From the NCBI RefSeq assembly GCF_003387075.1, contig NZ_QUMQ01000001.1:7378001-7442000 (forward strand): a stretch of 64,000 bases of DNA, written 5' to 3'. The translations under genes were made by a program, and so were the position numbers. A model generated the notes under the pieces. That model saw only the letters and a list, made by a program, of their open reading frames with translations, did no database searches and was not told the origin of the DNA. The DNA is from Asanoa ferruginea (GTDB lineage: Bacteria; Actinomycetota; Actinomycetes; Mycobacteriales; Micromonosporaceae). Positions 16,541 to 26,335 of this stretch are shown here, one piece after another (positions within the stretch are counted from its first letter, which is position 1; each line of letters opens with the position of its first letter).

Positions 16541-16967
16541 CCGGCCTCGCCGATACCGGCTATCCGAACTCTCTGAGGCTTCGTGTGGACCTTGGGCTTG
16601 CTGGTGGGCGTCGTTGCCGGCCCGGGTCGGTTACCGAAGCCGCTGAAATGGGCGACCAAGGTTCGACCGTTGGTTGGGGTCACTGGAGTTTGGGCAGGTC
16701 CACGGTGGTTGCCACCTTCTTTAGGGGTCTTCGGAGCGCGATCGCAACAGCGAGATGGGGGTGATCGATGTTCCAGGCTGCCTGGCCACCACCGCTGTTC
16801 CACCTTCGCGCGGCGCGACTGGAATCTGGCCAGGTCGTGCCAGCGATCGATCTGCTCAATCTGGGAGTTCGGCAGCGGCTTCGCCGACCACGCAGTTAGG
16901 CTTGCCGTAGCGACACTTGGGCGCCGGCGCCACCGCCACCGCGAACGGCGACGGAACAGGCGGGACA
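16541..16967. other. Unassigned stretch between gene fragments
   Basis: Frames are open on both strands but none reads as a plausible protein; they are Arg/Pro/Ser-rich without hydrophobic core patterns. It separates the kinase remnant from a 13-bp inverted repeat and looks like junction DNA between rearranged fragments. Confidence 0.3.
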
Positions 16968-17000
16968 ATTCGTATCAGTCGGGGTTCGACTGATACGAAT
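16968..17000. repeat. Perfect 13-bp inverted repeat, AT-rich
   Basis: Arms ATTCGTATCAGTC (16968-16980) and its complement (16988-17000) around a 7-nt loop GGGGTTC. It is markedly AT-richer than the flanks. It lies just upstream of an alpha/beta-hydrolase fragment. It could be an operator, a terminator without U-tract, or a recombination site. Confidence 0.6.
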
Positions 17001-17028
17001 AAAGAACCGGCAGCGTGCCCTGCACGGT

Positions 17029-17358
17029 GCGCTGGCCGCCGCACCGGATGCCGCGCACGCCGCAGCCGCGCGAATCGAACTCGAAGCCGTCGCTGACGCG
17101 CTGCGGCAGGGTACCCGCGCCACAGTGCAGGAGCTCGCTCTGATCAAGCGCGAGTGGACGTTTCCGCTCAGCGAGGTCGCCACGCCGGTCCATCTATGGC
17201 ACGGCGCTCGCGACCGTAACTCGCCGATCGCTTTCGCCCGTCGGCTCGCGCGCGAGCTACCGCACGCCACCCTGCACGTCAGCGACTCATCGGGGCACAA
17301 TGTCGGCGTCGATCGCAGCGGCGAGGTCATGTCTGTGCTTGCCTTGTACGTCAAATAG
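17029..17358 (+). pseudogene. C-terminal fragment of an alpha/beta hydrolase
   Basis: One frame reads ARIELEAVADALRQGTRATV, then QELALIKREWTFPLSEVATPVHLWHGARDRNSPI and LPHATLHVSDSSGHNVG, ending at TAG 17356-17358. These are the last helix-strand units of an alpha/beta hydrolase, with the catalytic Asp (GARDRN) and His (SGHN). The N-terminal half with the nucleophile elbow is missing, replaced by the inverted repeat. Only a GTG at 17125 gives a start, so an intact enzyme is not encoded. Confidence 0.55.
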
Positions 17359-17379
17359 AGCACAGCCAGCGATGGGCCA

Positions 17380-18078
17380 TCACCGACCTCGGTACACGCC
17401 CATTAGTCGAGGACCCCTGTCCACGAGACAAAACCCCAGTTCAAAAGCCATAAGGGCCTCCCGCTCTTGTTTGGTCAACCGCTGCTTCAAGTCCCTCGCG
17501 GCCACGGCCACCGGATCCAACTGGTAGGCAGTGGTTCACCGAACGCCACGATCTCGACGTACGAGTCCTGTGTATTCCGTTCGCAGGGGCGGCAGACCAT
17601 GACGTCACCGACGCGGGTTCCCTCGTCCGCGGTGCGGAACACCTGGCCGTCGTGCCGGCAAGCCAGTGCGACAGCCCACCGCGTCAACCCGAAGCCAACG
17701 TGCTCCGGCTCAGGCTCGCCTGGTTCGAGGTAGCGAACCGCTGTCCTGCCCTCGTTGAACTGACAGGACCAGAAGATCGGACAACCGCTCGCGTGGGCGG
17801 CGACCTGTCCGCGTCGCGCTTGACGGGCCAGAACTCCTCATGCCTGCACTCGAGCGCCAACGCGAACGCACGACCTCCGTCGGTGGCGGTAGCTCCGGTA
17901 GATGAACCTCCAGAAGGAAGTTGGCCACAACAGGGCCGAACTTTTCCATAGCCGCCCAGCGCCCCTCCCGGCGGCGCTCCTCGTGCCCCGCTTCCCACTC
18001 CGGCCACCTGGCCCGAGCCTGGGCAAGTGTCACCCTGAAAGGCGGAGGCCCCGCCGCGTCTACCTCCAACTTACGCAC
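17380..18078 (-). pseudogene. Hypothetical protein gene broken by several frameshifts
   Basis: Minus-strand pieces in changing frames follow each other: MRKLEVDAAGPPPFRVTLAQ with EKFGPVVANFLLEVHLPEL; then GGRAFALALECRHEEFWPVK; then CPIFWSCQFNEGRTAVRYLE with TRWAVALACRHDGQVFRT and DVMVCRPCERNTQDSYVEIV; then YQLDPVAVAARDLKQRLTKQ and AFELGFCLVDRGPRLMGVY to a stop at 17380. Each piece reads as genuine protein, and no single frame covers it. At least three frame changes are needed. The Cys pairs suggest a zinc-binding protein; possibly two adjacent genes were fused by decay. Family unknown. Confidence 0.45.
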
Positions 18079-18149
18079 GAGCTCTCGCCGGCCCTCACGA
18101 TTTACCGAACGCCGAACGCCGAACGCGGGTCGTCGTCGGTCGCGTAAGC

Positions 18150-18403
18150 CGCCCGAGGTGGAGATCGGCTGGCATCTGCACCCGGACGTGTGGGGAACCG
18201 GCTATGCCACCGAAGCAGCGCGAGCCCTCATGGACGACGCGTTTGCTCAGGGCCTCACGCGGATCATCGGCGTAACCAACGTGGGCAACGAAACCTCACA
18301 GGCAGTCTGCCGACGACTTAGCATGGCGCACCTCGGTGAAACGACCAGGTACTACGACACCACGAAAGACTGTTCGAGAAGCTGCCCCTTTGAATGGCGA
18401 TAG
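18150..18403 (+). pseudogene. GNAT acetyltransferase C-terminal fragment
   Basis: The frame reads PEVEIGWHLHPDVWGTGYAT, EAARALMDDAFAQGLTRIIG, VTNVGNETSQAVCRRLSMAH, GETTRYYDTT. This is the second half of a GNAT-type N-acetyltransferase (acetyl-CoA loop G-T-G-Y-A-T and the N-x-x-S motif). The N-terminus is absent and the last residues run into a wrong frame; the adjacent frame would restore LFEKLP. Disrupted at both ends. Confidence 0.65.
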
Positions 18404-18443
18404 CGCCATCGACGTTGCATGTGCCGTCCTCGCTGACGGCCGC

Positions 18444-18764
18444 TCATCGGCATGAGCGGATGTCGGCGGCACGGATGACTCGCCTTCTCCGGCGCGGCGT
18501 CGGTCCGCGAATCCGAGTCGATCCTCGCAGCACATAACGGGTCAGCCGGCGGATGACGGCCGCAATCGGCAGAAGAATCACCGCAGCCATGCAGATCAAC
18601 GCCACGATCCGCACGGCAGCAAGCGTTAACCCGTTCGCTTGGACGCTGGCCAGATACGGATAAGCCCTCTCCATGAGCACGAGCACAGCCAGCGCACCAC
18701 CGGCTGCGATCAACAGTTGGGCGGAGCTGCCGCGGCGTCTCTTACGTGCCCGAGTCCCATCCAT
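18444..18764 (-). CDS. Small two-helix membrane protein (106 aa)
   Basis: Two hydrophobic segments (LLIAAGGALAVLVLMERAYPYLA and VRIVALICMAAVILLPIAAVI) are flanked by basic ends (TRARKRRRGSS at the N-terminus, RRRRRVIRAAD at the C-terminus), so both termini should be cytoplasmic. No family recognised. It is flanked by broken genes on both sides but its own frame is intact. From 18765 to 19111 nothing gene-like was seen. Confidence 0.5.
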   Translation of the reverse strand: MDGTRARKRRRGSSAQLLIAAGGALAVLVLMERAYPYLASVQANGLTLAAVRIVALICMAAVILLPIAAVIRRLTRYVLRGSTRIRGPTPRRRRRVIRAADIRSCR

Positions 18765-19111
18765 GGACAGCTTGGCACCATTGTCCCGACTGGTGAAGCC
18801 GCGAACTCACGAACGCGCACGCACACACTCGCGACGGATCAGCGTAGGTGCGCGCGTGACACGGAACCAGGACATAGAAGGTCCGAGCACGGGGCGACAG
18901 TAGGTGATTCGCCGAAGATGACGTCGGTTGGGACGTCGATGGCCGGCGTTGTCCTGCTCCTGCTACACAAAGCAGCCACAACGAGGAACACCAACCGCTA
19001 ACGACCAACCCGCCAGCAGACCCACCCCGAGCACTCAAGACGGGACCTAGCAGGCCACAGGGGCCGTTGCGTTAACCATCTGGTGGATGCGGCAGACCAT
19101 CGGCCGGCAGG

Positions 19112-19660
19112 TCAGATGGCTCGGGCGAGTTCGGTGAACGCTTCGGCGAGTCGTGAGGCGGGTGACGCGTCGAGCCCGATCTCGTAGTGACCGCGTCGCA
19201 GATTCTGGACGCAGGCGTGCCCGACGATCACCACCCGGGCCGTCCGATCGGTCCGTAGGCCGCGCATCGGTCTGAGGCGGCGCTTGAGCTGGCCGTGATC
19301 GGCCTCGATCGGATTGTTCGCGTACTGCTCGAAGCGATGCCACGCCGAGGGGACTCGAGCACGGCGGGGTAGACCGGCGCAGCGTCGACCTCGGTTGGCG
19401 TCACCTTGAGCGTCCGCGGTGCCCGAGTGAAGAAGCGGCGGGCCGCCTGGCCGTCCCGGTGCTTCGAGAGCAGCACGTCGATGACCTGCCCGTGCTGGTC
19501 GACCGCCCGATAGACGTAGCGCGATACTCCGTTGACCTTCACGTAGGTCTCGTCAACGAACCACCGGTCACCCGGTGAGTGACGGGCAAACCGGGCGGCG
19601 TCGGCCAGCAGCGGGGTGAACCGCTGCACCCAGCCGGCCGCACGACGGACACGAGATCTT
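19112..19660 (-). pseudogene. IS6-family transposase remnant (5'-truncated, frameshifted)
   Basis: The DDE domain is recognisable: RFTPLLADAARFARHSPGDRW with FVDETYVKVNG (first Asp), QHGQVIDVLLSKHRDGQAAR (second Asp), then after a frame change near 19350 SAWHRFEQYANNPIEADHGQ with LKRRLRPMRGLRT (catalytic Glu), and a C-terminal GHACVQNLRRGHYEIG ending at 19112. The ~70 N-terminal residues with the HTH are lost; upstream text is in mixed frames. Clear terminal inverted repeats were not found. A dead insertion element. Confidence 0.75.
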
Positions 19661-19752
19661 GCCGGGAGTTTGGTCCGAGGCCTTGGCGCGCGCTGGCTGA
19701 CCTGCCCGTTGCGCTGGGCGAGAGTGCGCTGCGCGTCTTTCGGAACAGGTGG

Positions 19753-19787
19753 TGTGGCAAGGGCTGTGGCAAGGGCTGTGGCAAGGT
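19753..19787. repeat. 12-bp tandem repeat, almost three copies
   Basis: The unit GTGGCAAGGGCT is repeated in tandem (three GTGGCAAGG cores) in the disrupted region upstream of the IS6 remnant. Probably a replication-slippage product. Confidence 0.6.
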
Positions 19788-19980
19788 ACCAGCGCGAAAA
19801 TCAACCGAGGTTGATTGGCAGCCGACCTGCCGCCACGTCGACGGCGGTAGGGCTGACCTCGCGGCGTACTTGTGCAGTGAAGTGTGGCGCGGCCTTCTGC
19901 GAGCGCGTTCATGAATGTGCTCCGCCGGCAGTCATCGCTACATGGCTCGGGGCGGCTTTGAAACCCACGGGGAGATCTAC

Positions 19981-21654
19981 GTGTCCGGCATCATCTACGA
20001 CACGCACTTTTACGCCACCCTCGAAGCTGAGGTGAACGGCTTCCGGAAGGCTCTGACGAAGCGTTGGCGCAAGGAGGTCGCGACCGCTATCCAGCGGTTC
20101 GGTACATTCCCGACTGCGTTCCACCGCTCCCCGGCTCCGTATGGGGAGCAGCTGTGGGACTACCGGGATCCGATCAACTCGCTCCACATCAGCTGGGGCG
20201 CGTGCGAGGTCATCACCTGGGCACAGGGCGACCAGCACGGCGGTGTGCCGTCCTGCCCGGGGCGCACGAGCAGCCCGCAGGAAGGCGTCCCGCCGCGGAC
20301 CACCTTCGATCGTGACGGCAACGAGGTGATGACGCCGACCGAGGTCAGTTGCGGCGTGGGTTCGATCATGCAGAGCGTCGAGTACTGGGCCTACAGCGAA
20401 GGCAGTGCTGTCCTGGTCAAGTTGCCGAAGTTCGACAAGCATGATCAGCGCGCAATAGAGGGTGCGCAGCAGGCGCTCCTGACGATCGGTGGTGCGCTGG
20501 GGCTGCGGGCCGCGGGCGGTTCTGATGCCAGCTTCGCCCCGTCGAGCAACGCCGACCTGATCAACAAGGTCGACAAGCTCATCGGCGCCAACGGCCAGAA
20601 CGCCGGCTGGTACAAAGCGTGGACCGGGCTGACCGCGGACACCCTCAAGGACGGCTTCTTCGCCTCGATCGCTCCGACGCTCGGCAACCAGGCTCAGATC
20701 GCCGCAGGCATCCACAACCTGTATAGCGCCAGAGGCACCATCATCCAGGAGATGCGTTCCGGCTCGCTAACGATCGTCGGCGACGCCAGCAAGGCACTCG
20801 ATGCGACGCATGTGGTCACCACCGATCTGAACCCGACGTGGCAGACCTTCCAGGGGATGGGCACGGCGCTGAGCATCGCCGGCGCCTGGAACCCGGTCCT
20901 AGGGGCGGTCGGTGCGAGCGTGCAGCTGATCGGCATCGTCGGGCAGAATTTCGCACCGCAGATGAAGCACACCGCGTACGCCCACGAGCTGGAGGCGGTG
21001 ATGACGGCTCTCTGGGACCATCTCAACGAGCAGTCCAACGACCTGATGTACCGCGAAAACGATTACAACAACGGCATCCACGACCTGCGGGACACCATCT
21101 TCGGGATCAACAGCTTCAACCTGGAGTTGTACGACCTGACCGAGAACACCGGCACCGGTAGCGGCACCAGGGACGGCTTCACCGTCGACATCGGCACCGT
21201 CCTGGAGCTCGCCGACACCTGCTTCGAATCCGCGCAGATCTACGAGGACCAGCTCATTCCGAAGATCGGCACCGTCCGGGCCGCCGACGCGTCACTGGCC
21301 ACCGAGGACGGATCTGAAGGCTTCGCCGACCCGAAGGTCAAGGCCCTGGTCCTGGAGTACCGGGAGTATTTGAAGACCGCGTGCGGGCGTCTCTACACTG
21401 CCGGCGAGGAGATCAAAGCGGCTGCGCGGTCCTACGCGGCGACAGACGCCGAGCGCAAGGCCGCCTTCGACGCCACCATGAAGGACTGGGACGAGGGCCC
21501 CGCTCCGGGCCACGCCCGAGACTGGGCCGGGGACACCGACCGCAGCGGCTGGCAGGTCCACATCCCCGGTGCGCCCTCATATGTCAACGACACGACCCCA
21601 GGCGGCGACGACGCAGGCGGCCCGGAATACGAGACGGAGGCGACCAGGCGATGA
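19981..21654 (+). CDS. Large protein with a possible type VII secretion signal
   Basis: GTG 19981 is chosen because GGGGAG (19969-19974) lies 6 nt upstream; ATG 19942 and ATG 19915 lack a ribosome site. The ~557-residue protein has no N-terminal signal peptide but long Ala-rich helices (NADLINKVDKLIGANGQ, AHELEAVMTALWDHL, VLELADTCFESAQIYEDQLI), a hydrophobic middle (ALSIAGAWNPVLGAVGASVQLIGIVG) and near the C-terminus a helix LYTAGEEIKAAARSYAATD. The last contains Y-x-x-x-D, the pattern of type VII (ESX/WXG100-type) substrates. The stop overlaps the start of a lipoprotein gene, so the two are co-translated. Export through a type VII system is a hypothesis; no ESX machinery is in the window. 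Confidence 0.65.
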   Translation: MSGIIYDTHFYATLEAEVNGFRKALTKRWRKEVATAIQRFGTFPTAFHRSPAPYGEQLWDYRDPINSLHISWGACEVITWAQGDQHGGVPSCPGRTSSPQEGVPPRTTFDRDGNEVMTPTEVSCGVGSIMQSVEYWAYSEGSAVLVKLPKFDKHDQRAIEGAQQALLTIGGALGLRAAGGSDASFAPSSNADLINKVDKLIGANGQNAGWYKAWTGLTADTLKDGFFASIAPTLGNQAQIAAGIHNLYSARGTIIQEMRSGSLTIVGDASKALDATHVVTTDLNPTWQTFQGMGTALSIAGAWNPVLGAVGASVQLIGIVGQNFAPQMKHTAYAHELEAVMTALWDHLNEQSNDLMYRENDYNNGIHDLRDTIFGINSFNLELYDLTENTGTGSGTRDGFTVDIGTVLELADTCFESAQIYEDQLIPKIGTVRAADASLATEDGSEGFADPKVKALVLEYREYLKTACGRLYTAGEEIKAAARSYAATDAERKAAFDATMKDWDEGPAPGHARDWAGDTDRSGWQVHIPGAPSYVNDTTPGGDDAGGPEYETEATRR

Positions 21655-22292
21655 GACGAGCTGCGGCAGGCGCCGCCGTCCTGCTCCTGCTGGCAGGCTG
21701 CGGCCCGTCGGCCGACCCCAGCAATGGCGAGCCGACGTCGCCATCGCCGGCGGCGTCCACCGCCCAAGCCAGGCAAGCCGACCTCGGCGCGGTCTGCGAC
21801 GCGCTGAACCAGACGGTCAAGCTTCCAGCCGACGGAACCGTCCGATACACCGCCACGTTCAACAAGTCGACGGGATGGGCGACCAACGCACCCATCTGCG
21901 ATATCGAGCCAGTCGGCACATACGACGAGGTAGCCACCAAGGCGGCGGCGTTCGGCCGAGCCAAGTTCAACTACGGCATCCTCACGGAGGAACAGATTCA
22001 GCAGCTCGGGTACCCGACGTACACCCCCGAGACGGCGCAGAAACTGCTTACCCTCGATGAAGCGGAGCCGTTGACAGACGAGATACCGTGTGCGACCGAG
22101 CCGTGCAAGAACGGCATCCACGGCTACCTGTACAGCTTCCGTTTCGAGACCGTCATGGACGACATCGGGGTGATCGCGCAGTTCGACTACATCACCACCG
22201 ACGTTAACGGCGATAAGCAGCCGCAATACCGAACCCAGGCTATCGGAGCGCTCACTACCTCGATGGAAACCATCGCCGCCGAGCTCAAGTAG
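21651..22292 (+). CDS. Lipoprotein (213 aa)
   Basis: ATG 21651 overlaps the upstream stop (ATGA). Residues 1-17 are a lipoprotein signal peptide with lipobox LLAGC followed by a Ser/Pro/Thr-rich linker typical of actinobacterial lipoproteins. The domain has paired cysteines (AVCDALNQ with PICDIEP; PCATEPCKN) likely forming disulfides, and ends with TQAIGALTTSMETIAAELK, resembling the C-terminal helix of small actinobacterial lipoproteins such as the DUF3558 type. Co-translation with the preceding exported-looking protein suggests the two interact at the cell surface. Confidence 0.75.
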   Translation: MRRAAAGAAVLLLLAGCGPSADPSNGEPTSPSPAASTAQARQADLGAVCDALNQTVKLPADGTVRYTATFNKSTGWATNAPICDIEPVGTYDEVATKAAAFGRAKFNYGILTEEQIQQLGYPTYTPETAQKLLTLDEAEPLTDEIPCATEPCKNGIHGYLYSFRFETVMDDIGVIAQFDYITTDVNGDKQPQYRTQAIGALTTSMETIAAELK

Positions 22293-22819
22293 AAGCCGCC
22301 TCCCTCTCTTCCGCCGGTGAGCTCGACCTCACGCGCGCGCCGAGGATCTCGGGCGCTTGACCGAGCCGGCGACGAGAACATGGCCCGGTCCTACGCGAGG
22401 AACACGAACGGGACCGCATCGACCATCCCAAGCAATAGCGATCGGTTGGCCTGAGGGCCTTGTTTCGCTGAGCCCGTCACACGCGGATGTGCATAAGAGT
22501 CCCTATGGTGCGGGACTCACGGCGCGAGCGTCGGTGATCACATGGTTCTGGGGTGTGCGCTTCCTACCTGAACGGACCTGCTCGAAGGCCCTACGGGTCT
22601 ACGTACCGCGGCAGACCCTGGACGCGGCCCTCGCAGCAGGGCCTGACCCACCGGGCAATGTCCGGCTTACTTCTCCTGTTGCTTGCCTCCGCTTGGATCA
22701 TCGTGCAGAAGGCGGCTCCTGGCTCTGGATGCGTCGCGCCTGAAATTGTTCGGGTGGTCGTAGGCCCACTGGGGGGAATGCGGTGTTCCATAGCCGTTGA
22801 CGTTCGAGCCATGGCTGGT

Positions 22820-23070
22820 CCTGATGTTGAGCGAACGCACGACCTCGAGACGCCGAACCTCGAGATCGTGAACAGCACCTTCGCCGCGTTCGTCGAATTC
22901 CTCTACCGACTCAGCCAACTCATCGCCACCGACCCAGGCGGCCGCGAACGAGCAACGCAAGCCGTCGCGATCCGCGAAAACTACGCACCGTTGACGCTGG
23001 CGCCTTCAGCGAACCCGAATCCTGGTAGAACATGGCATTCGACCAGCTCGAATCGAGCCGCCAAGCAACC
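22820..23070 (+). pseudogene. SUKH-4-like immunity protein remnant
   Basis: A frame reads ETPNLEIVNSTFAAFVEFLY, RLSQLIATDPGGRERATQAV; after a frame change it reads TVDAGAFSEPESW, a TAG stop, then NMAFDQLES. This order (V-N-S-x-x-x-x-F, a long helix, then D-x-x-A-F-x-x-P-x-S-W-W) is the C-terminal third of SUKH-4-type immunity proteins of bacterial toxin systems. The N-terminal part is not recognisable. No toxin gene is adjacent, but the possible type VII substrate lies 1.2 kb upstream. The rest of 22293-22819 and 23071-23383 shows nothing. Confidence 0.5.
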
Positions 23071-23383
23071 AAGACCCGACAGACAGCTCGCTGGTTGCAG
23101 TACGCGTCGGGACGGCTGCAGCAGACGCTAGGCTCGGAGTCCGGCTTGCCCAACGCGCGGCGCCGGTACCGCGTGTCACTGAACCCAGGGATGGCAGCAC
23201 CGTTCGAGCCGGGCCAGGCTCCGGGGAGCTCGCTTTCGCAGCGGGCTCCCGAAACGGTAAGCCGACCGACCTGCAACTCCGGTCCCCTGGCGGGTGGAAC
23301 CTTGGGTTTTCGTCTGATCGGCGGTTCAGTTTGGCCGGGTTGCCCGTTTGACGGCTGTCGGCGGGTTTGGTCTGCTCAGGAAC

Positions 23384-26335
23384 GTGGCTGCGGCATTGCC
23401 CCTGGTGGGCCGCCGATCCGAGCGGGCGTTGCTGGTAGAGACGCTCGTTCCCTCTCATGGTCCGCGGGCCGTGGTGGTTATTGGCGAGGCGGGGGTAGGC
23501 AAGACCCGGTTGATCGCGGATGCGATCCGGGATGCTCGCGCAGCCGGCGTGACCGTACTGGAGGGGAACTGTCTACCGCTGAGCGAGAGCGTGCCGTTCC
23601 TTCCAGTCACCGAAGCCTTGCGGTCCCTAGATCCGTCGGCTCTCGCGCGCTGTGCCCCACATGTTCGGTCCGAGCTGGTGCGGTTGATGCCCGATTGGGG
23701 CACTGAACGGGACCCGGTCAAGCAGAGTCGTGCCGAGGGCGGGCAGCACCGAGGACGGCTGTTCGCCGCGCTGCGCGATCTTCTCACCGCATTAGCGGCG
23801 GACGGCCCGTATGCGTTGGTCTTCGAAGATCTCCACTGGGCGGATGCGACAACGCGCGACTTCGTGTCATATCTGATCGCAGTCGACCGGGATGGTGTCA
23901 CGCCCCTGGTGATGTCCAGCCGCATCGAGGAACTCGACCCGACCCGGCTGCTGGGACGCTGGTTCGCCGAGCTGACCCGCCAGAGTGGAGTCAAACAACT
24001 TCACCTTGATCGGCTGTCTCGGCCTGAGGTGGCCGAGCACATCCATGGTCTCGTCGGCGCCCCCGCTCCGTCCGCGTTCGTCGACGAGGTATACGCCCGT
24101 GCCGACGGCAACGCCTTCTTCACCGAGCAGCTCGTGGCCGCCTTGCATGACGGCGGCGCTCTCACGCCGGGGGCGACATTGCCATGGAACCTGGCACAAC
24201 TACTGCTGGCCCAAGCGAAGAGGGTCCGCGACGACGGCCAGCAGGTGCTGGCGGCGTTAGCGGTGGCCGGGCGGGGACTCGACGAACAATTGCTGGCAGC
24301 GATCACCGGGTTGTCCGGTCGAGGACTGGCCACCGCATTGCAGGAGCTGGCCGACGCGTGGTTGATCGATCGGCCGGGCATGGACGGTCGCTACCGGCTG
24401 CGCCACGCACTGGTCGGTGAGGCCGTTTCGGGCGACATGCTCGCCGGGGATCGACGGGAACGGCACGCCGCCACGGCCCGGGCGTTGACTGTCCACGGGG
24501 CAGCGGACGGGGCCGGGGAGGTGGCCGAACACTGGGCCGCGGCGGGGCAATCAAACGAGGAGCTACCGTGGCGGGTCGCTGCAGCAGCCGAGGCCACGGA
24601 CGTGTACGCCCACCGGGAGGCCGCAACACACTGGAAGCGAGTGATCGACCTATGGCCCGGGGTGCCGACCGAGGCCCGACCGGCCGGAATCGATCTGCCC
24701 ACGAGCTACCTGAACGCCGTCGACGCCCTGGACCGATCCGGGGACACCAGGAGGGCCGGACAGCTGGCCGAGGAAGCCCTACAAACGCAGGGCACGACGA
24801 CGGACCGCCGAGCACTCATCCTGCTGTATGAGCGGGTGTCCCACTACCGCGAATGGGAGCAGGACGGCTCCGGGCTCGAGCCGCTCGAGAAGGCGATGGC
24901 AATGCTTGCCGGTCTGCCGCCAGGACGCGAACACGTGGGTGTGCTGCGCAGTTACGCGGACGCGTTGTGGGACGCGAACCGCGCAGATGAGGCCCGACCC
25001 TTTCTTGAACAGGCCCTGCGCGTATGCGCGGCCGGCGTCCCGGCAGTGGACGAAGTCGAAGCGCTACGCGACCTCACCTACTACGTTTTCGACGATGGTG
25101 ACGTCTCCGACGGCATGAGGCTGCTCTATCGGGCCGAGGCGGTGGCCTATCGCAGTTCTGACTCGCTAGCCACCATTACGATCCACGTCGCGCATTGCGA
25201 TGCTCTTCTCGACCTGGGCCGGTTGGAAGACGCGGCCTCCATCGCACGAGCCGGGCTCGAGGTGGCTCGCCGAGCCGGTTTGGAGCACCACGCTCACGCG
25301 CAGTTCCTGCGGTCCATGGTCCTGAGGGCGTTGGCCGAACTCGGAGATTGGGCCGAGGCCGAACCAGTCATCGACGCCATGACGCAGTCGGCCCCCACCT
25401 CCGGAGCCTCGTACGACTACATGGCCCGCGCCAGGCTGGACATCCTGGCAGGCGACCTTACTTCCGCCACCGAGCGGTGGACTGCCATCGAAGCCGTCAC
25501 CCATCGAACGAACCTCGACTTCGGCGCGAACGTGGTGGACCGATGCCGTATCGATCTCTGGTCGGGTCGGCCTCGGGAGGCATTGCGCCGGATTCAGCAG
25601 GTTCCCCAGCCGCTGGACAGGGCCTCGTTCCGACCACATACAGCCGAAGTCCTCTCCCTCGCCATGCGAACCTGTGCCGACCTCGCCGAACTCGCCCTTG
25701 CCCGACAAGACTCCCGAGGGACACAGACGGCCCACCGCGCCGCCCAGGACGTCGTCATGATGCGTGAGGCGATGACGCGGGACCCATTCGCCCAGCACCC
25801 CTACTACGTGACCGGCCCCGCCCACGGAGCGAACTGGAAGGCGGAGATCACCCGGCTGCACCACAGATCCGACCCGGACGCCTGGGCGGCCGCAGCGGCG
25901 GCCTGGGAGGGACTGCGCCGGCCACACCGTGTCGGCTACGCCCGATGGCGCCAGGCCGAGGCATTACTCGCCACAGGCAAGACCGCTCCAGCCCGCGACT
26001 GCCTCCGCCAGGCCGCGACCGCCGCGCACAACTACACGCCGCTGCTGGCCGAGATCCGGACGCTCTCCCGGCTGGCCCACGTCGACCTCCGTGACCAACC
26101 CACCACGATCCGGCCAGAGCCTGCCCCGTACGGGCTGACGCCGCGCGAGATTGCCGTCCTACGACTCGTCGCAGACGGCCTGACCAACACACAAATCGGC
26201 AACCGGCTCTACATCAGTGAAAAGACGGCCAGCGTCCACATCACCAACATCATGCGCAAACTCGCAGTGAAGAACCGAGCCCAAGCGGCCGCGCTCGCCC
26301 AACGCGCCGGCCTCCTGAACCTCGAGCAATCCTGA
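23384..26335 (+). CDS. LuxR-type large ATP-binding (LAL-like) transcriptional regulator
   Basis: 984 residues. The N-terminal AAA/STAND ATPase shows LVGRRSE, Walker A GEAGVGKTRL (about residue 34) and Walker B YALVFEDLHWAD (about 145). The middle is a long helical repeat domain (TPR-like). The C-terminus is a LuxR/GerE HTH: GLTPREIAVLRLVADGLTNT with QIGNRLYISEKTASVHITN and NIMRKLAVKNRAQA (about residues 917-980). GTG 23384 sits just before the conserved LPLVGRR; TTG 23348 is the alternative. Such regulators bind a small ligand and activate neighbouring genes. Its likely targets are the two genes downstream whose leader regions share direct repeats. The target assignment is inference. Confidence 0.9.
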   Translation: MAAALPLVGRRSERALLVETLVPSHGPRAVVVIGEAGVGKTRLIADAIRDARAAGVTVLEGNCLPLSESVPFLPVTEALRSLDPSALARCAPHVRSELVRLMPDWGTERDPVKQSRAEGGQHRGRLFAALRDLLTALAADGPYALVFEDLHWADATTRDFVSYLIAVDRDGVTPLVMSSRIEELDPTRLLGRWFAELTRQSGVKQLHLDRLSRPEVAEHIHGLVGAPAPSAFVDEVYARADGNAFFTEQLVAALHDGGALTPGATLPWNLAQLLLAQAKRVRDDGQQVLAALAVAGRGLDEQLLAAITGLSGRGLATALQELADAWLIDRPGMDGRYRLRHALVGEAVSGDMLAGDRRERHAATARALTVHGAADGAGEVAEHWAAAGQSNEELPWRVAAAAEATDVYAHREAATHWKRVIDLWPGVPTEARPAGIDLPTSYLNAVDALDRSGDTRRAGQLAEEALQTQGTTTDRRALILLYERVSHYREWEQDGSGLEPLEKAMAMLAGLPPGREHVGVLRSYADALWDANRADEARPFLEQALRVCAAGVPAVDEVEALRDLTYYVFDDGDVSDGMRLLYRAEAVAYRSSDSLATITIHVAHCDALLDLGRLEDAASIARAGLEVARRAGLEHHAHAQFLRSMVLRALAELGDWAEAEPVIDAMTQSAPTSGASYDYMARARLDILAGDLTSATERWTAIEAVTHRTNLDFGANVVDRCRIDLWSGRPREALRRIQQVPQPLDRASFRPHTAEVLSLAMRTCADLAELALARQDSRGTQTAHRAAQDVVMMREAMTRDPFAQHPYYVTGPAHGANWKAEITRLHHRSDPDAWAAAAAAWEGLRRPHRVGYARWRQAEALLATGKTAPARDCLRQAATAAHNYTPLLAEIRTLSRLAHVDLRDQPTTIRPEPAPYGLTPREIAVLRLVADGLTNTQIGNRLYISEKTASVHITNIMRKLAVKNRAQAAALAQRAGLLNLEQS

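Noticed and set aside
16583-16993. Plus-strand frame of 136 codons in the junction region
   Set aside because: Composition is not protein-like beyond the first residues and it ends inside the inverted repeat.
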